From: Bacillota bacterium
Lineage (GTDB): Bacteria; Bacillota; Syntrophomonadia; Syntrophomonadales; Syntrophomonadaceae
DNA: 22,498 bases
Direction of reading: 5' to 3'
Assembly (NCBI GenBank): GCA_023395515.1
Contig: JAEWZB010000015.1
Coordinates: forward strand, 1-22,498
Under the pieces are notes generated by a model. It was not told the DNA's origin. It saw only the letters and a program-made list of their open reading frames with translations, and did no database searches. Positions 5,509 through 12,713 of the stretch are shown here, piece by piece. Made by a program: the position numbers and the translations under genes. Positions within the stretch are counted from its first letter, which is position 1; every line of letters starts with the position of its first letter.

Positions 5509-5804
5509 TTTTTATCCCTCCGCTGGCAGCATATTTATATAACAAATGCGCATTACAATGCAAAAATTTTCCCAGCTTGTCAATTTCCTTATCAGTAAAC
5601 CCTTCACGTTTGATCCATGTATAAGTTGGTAAAATACATCTTGCCACATCAAAGCCGTCTTCGGTTGGACGCTCAAAATGAACCTCTACACATTGCATTC
5701 CATTTTCCTCAATAAGATGGGAATGGGTAATTTCTGTTGCTTACATTTCTCTGATAAAATTCAGCTAATTCATCATCTGCAGGCAATAGAAAATTGTCCT
5801 CCAT
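5501..5804 (-). pseudogene. Frameshifted ~99-residue conserved hypothetical protein
   Basis: An ATG at 5804 with an AGGAGGT ribosome site opens a frame reading MEDNFLLPADDELAEFYQRN (5745-5804), which soon stops. In the +1 frame, protein-like sequence continues from 5740 (ATEITHSHLIEENGMQCVEV) through FERPTEDGFDVARCILP and HCNAHLLYKYAASGGIKIA to the TAG at 5501. Removing the four bases at 5741-5744, or one base there, restores a single protein of about 99-100 residues. The gene therefore looks disrupted by a single small indel; a sequencing error is possible. A 65-codon frame from an internal ATG (5698) remains open. I do not recognise the family. It is coupled to the DUF4160 remnant. Confidence 0.6.
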
Positions 5805-5898
5805 TAACTCACCTCCTCATATATAACACGATTTATTTATTCAAAAAGTCTCAAAGTTTTATAAAGATTTTTTAAAAAACATAGCCTCAATAAAAAAG

Positions 5899-5938
5899 AG
5901 GAAGTGCCAGCAACGATTTGGTTGGAATGGCACATCCT
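5899..5938 (-). terminator. Terminator of the copper-amine-oxidase-like gene
   Basis: AGGAAGTGCCA (5899-5909) pairs with TGGCACATCCT (5928-5938) with one mismatch, and CAAC/GTTG pairs inside the loop. On the minus strand the stem is followed by CTTTTTTA, a typical Rho-independent T-run. Confidence 0.75.
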
Positions 5939-6120
5939 ATATAATTAATATTATTTGTTCAGGTAATTACTTACTTTTTATCGCCGCCTGGGTAGATGCA
6001 TAATACGCAGGAGACCACAGGTCTCCCTTACAACATCACTATATCAATATGCAGGAGCGTACTTTGGTCGCCCGTTTCCGCGCATTACTTTAGTTTATGC
6101 GGTCCGCCGTCTGGCTTATG
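5939..6120 (-). repeat. Non-coding tail with ppdK-end-like segment and small hairpin
   Basis: Between the 361-residue protein gene and its terminator there is no intact gene. The 16 bases at 5977-5992 (TTTATCGCCGCCTGGG) are identical to 3563-3578 and nearly match the 3' end of ppdK at 8508-8522. Read on the minus strand they give STQAAIKSK and a stop. A perfect 7-bp hairpin (GGAGACC-ACA-GGTCTCC) lies at 6010-6026. It resembles a piece of the 3' module rather than a gene. Confidence 0.45.
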
Positions 6121-7206
6121 CTAAGGCAGATCTGAAAAAGCGGTTTTTTCAATTCTCCAGACTCCATCGACATACCTGTAGGTGTTATGCAGATAGGTCA
6201 AGTGATGTGGCAGAGTTGCAGCAATTACCTCGGTAGTAACCAACTCTGGCAGCACTTCTCCCGGCACGCTTTGCAGGTTCATTCCGATAAAGAAATTCTG
6301 GCAAAATTCATTTCCGTACAGCTTATAACCCTGTATATCCCAGTCTGAAAGTGGTACCATCGTAACGGCACCGTTGACTGTAATCTGTGCTGTTTGCTTG
6401 TTTTCATCCACATTTATGGTGAAAGGCGTGCCCTTAGTAATGTTGGAAAGATCAATCTGGATAAATGTTCCATCCTTAAAGCTATATAGCTCATAGCCGC
6501 ATCCGCCGAAGGGCATGCTCCTATAATCGCTTACCAGCAGAAAATCTATGCTGCCCTCCCCAATGATATGACCAATTGCAAGGATGGAAGCACCAAAACC
6601 CTTATCATTCCCTGGGAATATTTCTACCGCAGCCCCTGCCCCGTCTTTTTTCACGACCAGTTCCCACTTACTATTATCAATATTGGCCATGATTTGTACC
6701 GTTTCAATTTGGCCATCTTCGTCAAAATTGCTGTATTTGGACTCCATTAATGAAGCATCACCTTCAATAATCCCATAGCCGCTGGATTGTAATAATTCGC
6801 TTATAAACCATCCTTCCCGGCCGTTATCATGAAGCTTCTCCACTACCATTTTTTCGGTTGCCATGGCATAGGTCTGACCGGAGGCGATTTCCGGAAAAGT
6901 GAGCGTATACTCGACTTTACTATCGCTGAGTTCATTCCGGCTTTCTATAATAGTTATCATGCGGGTGGCGACATTCCATTTTACTGAAGAGGCCCCCAGT
7001 AAATCGGCAGACCACCGTAATGGTACCATGACCTGGCCTTCGATCACACTCATATAAGAGGGAATATCCACTACTATGGAGCCGTTTAATTGCACCTGCA
7101 ACGGAGGAGCAGCACCGTCAACTGGGGCCACGCTAGCAAAACCGCTGGGGCTTACAGCCAAGAATATAAATACTAATACCAGACCGGACATTAAATATCT
7201 TTTCAT
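6121..7206 (-). CDS. Secreted protein with copper-amine-oxidase-N-type domain
   Basis: This 361-residue protein has a signal peptide (MKRYLMSGLVLVFIFLAVSP, cleavage probably after GFA-S near residue 24-25). It is followed by a stalk-like domain of the copper amine oxidase N-terminal type (PF07833-like): VQLNGSIVV, MVPLRWSADLLGASSVKWN and ATRMITI (about 37-90). This domain is common in extracellular Firmicute proteins and is not itself an enzyme. The rest is unrecognised and contains NFDEDGQIE (about 164-172), an FG-GAP/calcium-loop-like piece seen in VCBS-type repeats. The start is preceded by GGAAGG at a fair distance. A terminator follows. Substrate and role are unknown; probably cell-surface or secreted. 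Confidence 0.75.
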   Translation of the reverse strand: MKRYLMSGLVLVFIFLAVSPSGFASVAPVDGAAPPLQVQLNGSIVVDIPSYMSVIEGQVMVPLRWSADLLGASSVKWNVATRMITIIESRNELSDSKVEYTLTFPEIASGQTYAMATEKMVVEKLHDNGREGWFISELLQSSGYGIIEGDASLMESKYSNFDEDGQIETVQIMANIDNSKWELVVKKDGAGAAVEIFPGNDKGFGASILAIGHIIGEGSIDFLLVSDYRSMPFGGCGYELYSFKDGTFIQIDLSNITKGTPFTINVDENKQTAQITVNGAVTMVPLSDWDIQGYKLYGNEFCQNFFIGMNLQSVPGEVLPELVTTEVIAATLPHHLTYLHNTYRYVDGVWRIEKTAFSDLP

Positions 7207-7235
7207 TGTTTTGAACCTTCCTTAGACCAATCTTA

Positions 7236-7271
7236 TTTTTTCGCATTATGGAACACTTTTTGTTTCAAATC
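7236..7271 (-). repeat. Copy of the FHNxKN box
   Basis: On the minus strand GATTTGAAACAAAAAGTG is followed by TTCCATAATGCGAAAAAA. This aligns with GATTTGCATAAAGTG and TTCCATAATATGAAAAAC in the module after arsM (3600-3640), encoding DLKQKVFHNAKK against YDLHKVFHNMKN. It lies after the 156-residue protein gene and upstream of the 361-residue one. No ppdK-like tail or hairpin is attached here. Confidence 0.5.
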
Positions 7272-7311
7272 GTACTTTAATCACAAACCGTCTCCATTGC
7301 ACCTGCTGGAT

Positions 7312-7782
7312 TTAATCTTTCATATAATTTTTTATATAGTTTTCAAACATTTCATCTGAGGTAGATATAACTGTACCATCCTTAAAACCCATAGCAAATT
7401 CATCCATCTCATTGTTGATAAGCATCTCATGGCATATTTCTAATGAAGGGAATAAAGCATTTTGAAAATAAAGGATGCGTTGTACATCTGAGTCTTCATA
7501 GTCCTTATACCATTCTATATTTGCTTTCATGCCTTCACGACCAGTTATTTCGTAACTTTCAATAATAAACTGTCCTTCATAATACTGTTTATCACTAAAC
7601 AGATAATTGCTTCTTACGCCATTGATAAATACTGAAGTTTCTTCAACTGCCGCTCCGTTCACATATTTTTCTGCAGTTATGGTCTGATTTATATTAGTCG
7701 CAAACGGCATTTTTGATACAATCCACACAATGATAAGAATAATTACTAAAATTATTATGGTAGTCTTAATACTTTTTTTCAT
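7312..7782 (-). CDS. Membrane-anchored hypothetical protein
   Basis: This 156-residue protein has one N-terminal hydrophobic helix after a KKSIK start (TIIILVIILIIVWIVSKM, about 8-25). It has no lipobox cysteine and no clear cleavage site, so it probably stays anchored with its C-terminal domain outside. The soluble part is acidic and rich in aromatic residues (YEGQFIIESYEITGREG, IEWYKDYEDSDVQRIL). I recognise no family. The ATG follows TGGGAGTAG. It lies between two other envelope protein genes transcribed the same way. Confidence 0.65.
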   Translation of the reverse strand: MKKSIKTTIIILVIILIIVWIVSKMPFATNINQTITAEKYVNGAAVEETSVFINGVRSNYLFSDKQYYEGQFIIESYEITGREGMKANIEWYKDYEDSDVQRILYFQNALFPSLEICHEMLINNEMDEFAMGFKDGTVISTSDEMFENYIKNYMKD

Positions 7783-7865
7783 CTATTCTACTCCCAGCAA
7801 AAATCTTGGCTGCATATTTTTCTATTAATATGCAGTAATTAAAAACACAAGTTATTCAAGATTAT

Positions 7866-8300
7866 TTATAACTCTCCACCCTTTTCTTTCGCAATCTCTT
7901 TTTCCAACCTCATATGCTTTCGCACTAATCCGACACACACCAGAGCATACACTAAACCTCCCATAAGAAGAAGAACTGAAAGCCACAATTGAGAAGGTAA
8001 AAGCTTAACCGTTGCCAATGATAGAAGAATTAGGATGACATGCCCCCATGGAGCAATCACAGCCCAAGGGCCAAAAAGTTTCCTATAAATCCTCTTAATA
8101 CTCGCCGCTCTTCGCTCATCCTCTTCAAATCCTTCTTTAGTAAACGACGCCCAAAACCCCTTGATAATGAGGTAGCCCATAAATATCATAAAAATAACCG
8201 CATCCACTTCTCCTGCCATCACATCTTCAAACTTCCATATAATAATGTAAATGGCCGCAATAATCGTAACGATTAATGTTTTCCAACTATACACCTTCAT
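7866..8300 (-). CDS. Multi-pass membrane protein, unknown function
   Basis: This 144-residue protein has four predicted membrane helices: residues 8-22 (TLIVTIIAAIYIIIW), 29-48, about 80-97 and 103-125. A charged loop (FTKEGFEEDERRAASIKRIY) lies between the second and third helices, and the C-terminus is highly charged (RLEKEIAKEKGGEL). The ATG at 8300 is chosen over a GTG three codons upstream because GGAG lies 8 bases before it. It may start the accessory transcript through 7312 and 6121. No family recognised. Confidence 0.65.
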   Translation of the reverse strand: MKVYSWKTLIVTIIAAIYIIIWKFEDVMAGEVDAVIFMIFMGYLIIKGFWASFTKEGFEEDERRAASIKRIYRKLFGPWAVIAPWGHVILILLSLATVKLLPSQLWLSVLLLMGGLVYALVCVGLVRKHMRLEKEIAKEKGGEL

Positions 8301-8426
8301 AACAGACACTCCATTTTATTTTGACTAAATTAAACCTATGTAAAGAGGTAATCACCTATAATAGTAATAACCCTTGCTCACCATTATCCTACTAATCATA
8401 ACATACGGTCCATGCTGTAAAGAATA

Positions 8427-8466
8427 AAAACAGGGTATTGCCAATTAATTGACAATACCCTGTTTT
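8427..8466 (-). terminator. ppdK terminator
   Basis: AAAACAGGGTATTGCC (8427-8442) and GACAATACCCTGTTTT (8451-8466) form a 16-bp stem with one mismatch and an 8-nt loop. On the minus strand the stem runs into TTTTTATTCTTT. It lies 28 bases after the ppdK stop and belongs to the GGGTR hairpin family. Confidence 0.85.
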
Positions 8467-8493
8467 TATATTTATTTAAGATTTTATTTCGTA

Positions 8494-11139
8494 TTAACCT
8501 TTATTCTTAACCGCCGCCTGGGCTGCTGCCAGCCGGGCAATCGGAATACGGTAAGGAGAGCAGCTTACATAGCCTAAGCCTATCTTATGGCAAAATTCAA
8601 TGGAACTAGGTTCTCCGCCATGTTCTCCGCATATACCTAATAAAATATCCGGTTTAGTGGAACGGGCTTTTTGGGCGGCAATCTTCATTAGACTTCCTAC
8701 CCCTACCTGATCCAGAACCGCAAAGGGATTATCTTTAAGAATTTTTTTATCTAAGTAAACGGGAATGAATTTGCCTTCCGCATCATCACGGCTAAAACCT
8801 AATGTAGTCTGAGTTAAATCATTAGTACCAAAGGAGAAAAATTCAGCTTCTTTAGCAATTTCGTCGGCCATCATACAGGCTCTGGGCAGTTCAATCATAG
8901 TACCTATAGCGTAATCTAATTCCAAATTAGTTTCCTTTTTAATTTGTTCATATACATCTTCTATCTCCAGTTTTAGCAGAGATAGTTCACTTAAATCCAT
9001 AACTAAGGGAATTTCAATTTCTACAAATGTGGCAATATTTTCTTTTTGGAGTAAAACCATAGCTTCAAATATAGCCCGGGCTTGCATCCGGTATATTTCG
9101 GGATAAGTTATACCTAAACGGCAGCCTCTATGTCCCAGCATGGGATTCTTCTCGGCTAATTTATGCATTTTCGCCAACAGTTCTTCTTTTTCCAGAATTA
9201 ACTTTTGATTAGCATTACTATTTCTGAGTTGCTCTACTTCCAGAACTAAAGCAGTATGTTCGGGCAAAAATTCATGTAAAGGCGGGTCTAATAATCTGAT
9301 GGTTACCGGGAAAGGAGCCATAGCCTTTAAGATTCCGTAGAAATCATCCCTTTGCACCGGCAGCAGTTTAGCCAGAGCTATTTCCCGTTCTTCTATAGTT
9401 TCGGCTAATATCATTTCCTGCACAATAGGTAACCTGTCTAAGGCCATAAACATATGTTCAGTACGGCACAGTCCAATGCCTTCGGCGCCAAATTCACGAG
9501 CCTTTAGAGCATCATGGGGACTATCGGCATTAGCTCTTACTGCTAAGGCCTTAGTTTCATTAGCCCATTTTAGTAAGGTTTCAAAGTCATCAGATAAGGT
9601 CGGTTCTATCATAGGTACTTCACCTATCATTACATTACCGGTAGCCCCATCGATGGTTATAATGTCCCCTTCTTTAACTACTATGCCATTAACCGCAAAT
9701 TCTTTATTAGCCATATTGATCTTAATTGATTCACAACCGCAAACACAAGGTTTACCCATACCTCTGGCCACCACTGCCGCATGAGAAGTCATACCTCCGC
9801 GGGAAGTCAATACTCCTTGAGCATGGATTATACCATGAATATCATCGGGGGTTGTTTCGTTACGGACTAAAACTACTTCTTCCCCTAGTTCTCCTAGTTT
9901 TTCAGCCTGGTCCGCGTCAAAAAGAACCTTGCCACAAGCAGCACCAGGTGAAGCCGGCAAGCCTTTAGCAATTGCTTCCAGCTTTACACTAGTATCAATT
10001 TGCCGATGGAGCAACTGGTCAATCTGTTCCGGATCTACCCTTAACAGGGCTTCTTCCTTACTTATGATGCCTTCATTAAACATATCTACGGCGATTTTTA
10101 CGGCTGCTTTAGTCGTGCGCTTACCGTTTCGGGTTTGCAGCATATATAGCCGGCTTTTTTCTACGGTAAACTCAATATCTTGCATATCACGATAATGATT
10201 TTCCAACTTGGTGCAAGTATCTATAAACTGTTCATAAACCGCGGGAAGTTCTGCCTTCAACTTAGATATAGGCATGGGAGTTCTAATTCCGGCTACTACA
10301 TCCTCACCTTGGGCATTAACTAAAAACTCTCCATATAATTCTTTATCTCCGGTGGAGGGGTTACGGGTAAAGGCTACCCCAGTTCCGCAATCTTGCCCCA
10401 TGTTACCGAAAGCCATAGACTGAATATTAACCGCCGTGCCTAATTTATCGTCTATCTTGTTTAACTTCCTATAAACAATAGCTCTTTGATTATTCCAGGA
10501 ACTAAATACGGCTTGAATGGCCATAGTTAATTGTTCTTTAACATCTTGGGGGAAAGCAAATTGTTTTTCATGAGTAACAATTACTTTGTATTCTTCAATA
10601 ATAGATTTTAGCTCTTCCGCCGGTATTTCATAATCAAAAATCAAACTAAGCTTTCTTTTATGTTTTTCTACTACTTCATCAAATAAAGAATGGTCTATGT
10701 CTAAAACTACATTACTAAACATTTGAATAAATCTTCTATAGCAGTCATAGGCGAACCTGGTATCACCGGTTAAATCAGCCAACCCTTTAACTGATTCATC
10801 ATTAAGGCCCAGATTAAGGATAGTATCCATCATCCCCGGCATTGACACTGCGGCCCCGGACCGAACTGATACTAAGAGGGGGTTGTTTTTGTCACCAAAT
10901 ACTTTATCGGTTTTTCCTTCCAATATGGTTAAAGCAGCAAATACCTGTTCTAACATATCATTAGGAAAATTATTTTCTGATTCCAAAAAGGCGTTACAAG
11001 CTTCGGTAGTAATAGTAAAACCCGGAGGCACAGGAAGTCCAATACGGCTCATCTCGGCCAGATTCGCTCCCTTTCCTCCTAATAGCAAGCGCATATCAGA
11101 ATGGCCTTCTTCAAAGGAATAGACATATTTACTAGACAT
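8494..11139 (-). CDS. ppdK: Pyruvate, phosphate dikinase
   Basis: PPDK interconverts pyruvate + ATP + Pi and PEP + AMP + PPi in the cytosol. The 881-residue length is typical. The N-terminal ATP-grasp domain begins KYVYSFEEGHSDMRLLLGGKGANLAEM. The central phosphohistidine domain has GGMTSHAAVVARGMGKPCV, with catalytic His453 and regulatory Thr451 two residues before it. The C-terminal PEP/pyruvate TIM barrel has GTMIELPRA, FFSFGTNDLTQTTLGFSRDD and GICGEHGG with catalytic Cys837. The gene overlaps ppsR by 8 bases, which fits translational coupling with its regulator. It ends AAAQAAVKNKG; the DNA for this tail is partly copied twice in the accessory region. A strong terminator follows. Confidence 0.98.
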   Translation of the reverse strand: MSSKYVYSFEEGHSDMRLLLGGKGANLAEMSRIGLPVPPGFTITTEACNAFLESENNFPNDMLEQVFAALTILEGKTDKVFGDKNNPLLVSVRSGAAVSMPGMMDTILNLGLNDESVKGLADLTGDTRFAYDCYRRFIQMFSNVVLDIDHSLFDEVVEKHKRKLSLIFDYEIPAEELKSIIEEYKVIVTHEKQFAFPQDVKEQLTMAIQAVFSSWNNQRAIVYRKLNKIDDKLGTAVNIQSMAFGNMGQDCGTGVAFTRNPSTGDKELYGEFLVNAQGEDVVAGIRTPMPISKLKAELPAVYEQFIDTCTKLENHYRDMQDIEFTVEKSRLYMLQTRNGKRTTKAAVKIAVDMFNEGIISKEEALLRVDPEQIDQLLHRQIDTSVKLEAIAKGLPASPGAACGKVLFDADQAEKLGELGEEVVLVRNETTPDDIHGIIHAQGVLTSRGGMTSHAAVVARGMGKPCVCGCESIKINMANKEFAVNGIVVKEGDIITIDGATGNVMIGEVPMIEPTLSDDFETLLKWANETKALAVRANADSPHDALKAREFGAEGIGLCRTEHMFMALDRLPIVQEMILAETIEEREIALAKLLPVQRDDFYGILKAMAPFPVTIRLLDPPLHEFLPEHTALVLEVEQLRNSNANQKLILEKEELLAKMHKLAEKNPMLGHRGCRLGITYPEIYRMQARAIFEAMVLLQKENIATFVEIEIPLVMDLSELSLLKLEIEDVYEQIKKETNLELDYAIGTMIELPRACMMADEIAKEAEFFSFGTNDLTQTTLGFSRDDAEGKFIPVYLDKKILKDNPFAVLDQVGVGSLMKIAAQKARSTKPDILLGICGEHGGEPSSIEFCHKIGLGYVSCSPYRIPIARLAAAQAAVKNKG

Positions 11140-11953
11140 TGCTTAACCTCCTATAGTATATTTCCAAAACTCTACTAGCTGTCTCCTCTACAGCTTTGTT
11201 AGTCACATCTATTACCGGGCATCCCAGCCTCTTCATAATCTCCTGGGCAAATTCCAGTTCTTCTAAAATTCTATGCTCATTAGCATAATTGGCTTGCCCT
11301 TTTAAACCTAAAGTTTTTAAACGTTCAGTTCTTATATGGTATAGTAAATCAGGTTTTAAGGTAAGACCAATAACTTTGCCCTTTTCGGCTTTAAAAAGCT
11401 CCTCGGGAGGATTCACTTCCGGAACTAGTGGCACATTAGCTACCTTAATTCTCTTATGGGCTAAATACATAGATAAGGGAGTTTTAGAAGTTCTGGATAC
11501 TCCCACTAAAACTATATCCGCCATATTTATGCCCCGCGGGTCTTTACCATCATCATATCTTACCGCAAATTCTACCGCTTCCACCCGGCGATAGTACATT
11601 TCATCTAACTTTCTAAGTAACCCCGGCTCTTTTTTAGGTTCGATCTGGCTAACTGATTTTAGGGCATCAATCAGAGGACCTAAAACATCAATACATACCA
11701 CCCCAGCTTCCGCAGCTTTAAGTTTAAGATGCTCAGCCAGTTCATCTACTACTAAAGTATAGGCAATTATAAATTCACTTGCCGCAGCCTGATGTACAAC
11801 TTCTTCCAAGGTATCCAAATCCGCAATATTAGGTACACGGCGAATTTCCATAGTACCTGAATTAAATTGGCTGGCAGCAGCCCTTACTACCATTTCAGCA
11901 GTCTCACCAATAGAATCAGATACAATGTAAATACCGGGTAAATGATTAGTCAT
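11132..11953 (-). CDS. ppsR: PPDK regulatory protein (ADP-dependent kinase / Pi-dependent phosphorylase)
   Basis: This DUF299/PPSR-family protein inactivates PPDK by phosphorylating the threonine next to its catalytic histidine with ADP, and reactivates it by phosphorolysis. It begins IYIVSDSIGETAEMVVRAA and has the P-loop-like GVSRTSKTPLSMYLA from residue 151, NVPLVPEVNPP shortly after and GLTLKPDLL. With the ATG at 11953, 2 bases after the ccpN stop and preceded by GAGGGGG, it has 273 residues, the normal size; an upstream TTG would add nine unlikely residues. Its target ppdK follows with an 8-base overlap, making the assignment very secure. Confidence 0.96.
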   Translation of the reverse strand: MTNHLPGIYIVSDSIGETAEMVVRAAASQFNSGTMEIRRVPNIADLDTLEEVVHQAAASEFIIAYTLVVDELAEHLKLKAAEAGVVCIDVLGPLIDALKSVSQIEPKKEPGLLRKLDEMYYRRVEAVEFAVRYDDGKDPRGINMADIVLVGVSRTSKTPLSMYLAHKRIKVANVPLVPEVNPPEELFKAEKGKVIGLTLKPDLLYHIRTERLKTLGLKGQANYANEHRILEELEFAQEIMKRLGCPVIDVTNKAVEETASRVLEIYYRRLSNV

Positions 11954-11955
11954 AG

Positions 11956-12609
11956 CTAAACCCCCTCGTTTTTCGTACAAGCCAAATCTAAGAAGAGCCG
12001 CGCTAAAGTAGTTTTAGTGATTTTCCCCACCACTTCCAGCTTTTCTTCCCCATCTTCAGCAATGAAACATTTTACTACCGGTAAACTGTCTACTTCATGT
12101 TCCACTACTTTTCTCACTGCATCAACTACCATTTCATCCATGGTAGTAGTTATAATATTGGGCATCCTGGTCATTATGACACTAACCGGAACTTTATGAA
12201 TATCGGCATTCCCTAAAGTTGTCTTGAGAAAATCCTTTCTGGAAACTATACCGGTTAGGTAGTTATCTTCACTAACTACAAATATACTACCCGTATCTTC
12301 CAAAAATAAAGTAACAATAGCATCATAAATACTGCAAGTTTCCTTTACTACGACTGGTAACGACTGAATATCCTTGACCCGGTATTGGTTTAAGATTTTT
12401 TTTATCTTATTTTCTACCCCATCAGAACGATAAGTATAACCAACCCGAGGTTTGGCTTCCAGGAAACCGGACATAGTCAAAACGGCTAAGTCAGGCCGCA
12501 AGGTAGCCCTGGTTACTTGCAAATATTCAGCAATATTTTCGCCAGTTATGGGACCATGGTTTTTTACAATATCTAGGATCTTTCCCTGTCTATCTGTTAA
12601 CTCAATCAT
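11956..12609 (-). CDS. ccpN: CcpN-type repressor (HTH plus two CBS domains)
   Basis: This 217-residue protein has an N-terminal DeoR/LexA-like helix-turn-helix (ITGENIAEYLQVTRATLRPD, residues 21-40). A CBS pair follows: SIYDAIVTLFLEDTGSIFVV...LTGIVSRKDFL, then IITTTMDEMVVDAVRKVVEH...LEVVGKITKTTL. In Bacillus subtilis CcpN (YqzB) represses gluconeogenic genes and binds adenine nucleotides through CBS domains, and its gene sits beside yqfL, the ppsR homologue. The same arrangement here, with ppsR 2 bases downstream, supports control of PEP/pyruvate exchange. A promoter with a GGGT-type inverted repeat is just upstream and suggests autoregulation. Confidence 0.92.
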   Translation of the reverse strand: MIELTDRQGKILDIVKNHGPITGENIAEYLQVTRATLRPDLAVLTMSGFLEAKPRVGYTYRSDGVENKIKKILNQYRVKDIQSLPVVVKETCSIYDAIVTLFLEDTGSIFVVSEDNYLTGIVSRKDFLKTTLGNADIHKVPVSVIMTRMPNIITTTMDEMVVDAVRKVVEHEVDSLPVVKCFIAEDGEEKLEVVGKITKTTLARLFLDLACTKNEGV

Positions 12610-12617
12610 TTTTCACC

Positions 12618-12657
12618 ACCCAATTATGCTATACTTTTTGGGTTAATAATCACTCAA
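12618..12657 (-). promoter_or_regulatory. ccpN-ppsR-ppdK promoter with inverted repeat
   Basis: On the minus strand TTGAGT (12652-12657) and TATAGC (12628-12633) are spaced by 18 bases. ACCCAA (12638-12643 on the minus strand) and TTGGGT (12618-12623) form a perfect 6-bp inverted repeat that brackets the -10 box with a 14-base spacer and reaches the GGGTGGTG ribosome site. This is a plausible operator, perhaps for CcpN itself. Confidence 0.55.
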
Positions 12658-12677
12658 TTATATATACTATATCATTT

Positions 12678-12713
12678 AAAAAAATCCTGTTAGTTGAAAA
12701 ATTTTCAGCTAAC
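12678..12713 (-). terminator. glyQS terminator overlapping the glyS stop
   Basis: On the minus strand GTTAGCTG pairs with CAACTAAC (with one G-U pair), the AAAA/TTTT flanks extending it in the loop, and AGGATTTTTTT follows. The glyS stop TGA lies inside the left arm, so ribosomes finishing glyS would cover the arm. It separates glyQS from the ccpN promoter. Confidence 0.65.

Noticed and set aside
5925..5945. Sigma-54 promoter suggested by TGGCAC at 5928-5933
   Set aside because: There is no matching TTGC/GC element at the -12 position, and the hexamer is explained as a terminator arm.
9476..10195. Plus-strand open frames opposite ppdK
   Set aside because: They are antisense to a full-length, motif-complete ppdK and have no ribosome sites or recognisable protein motifs.
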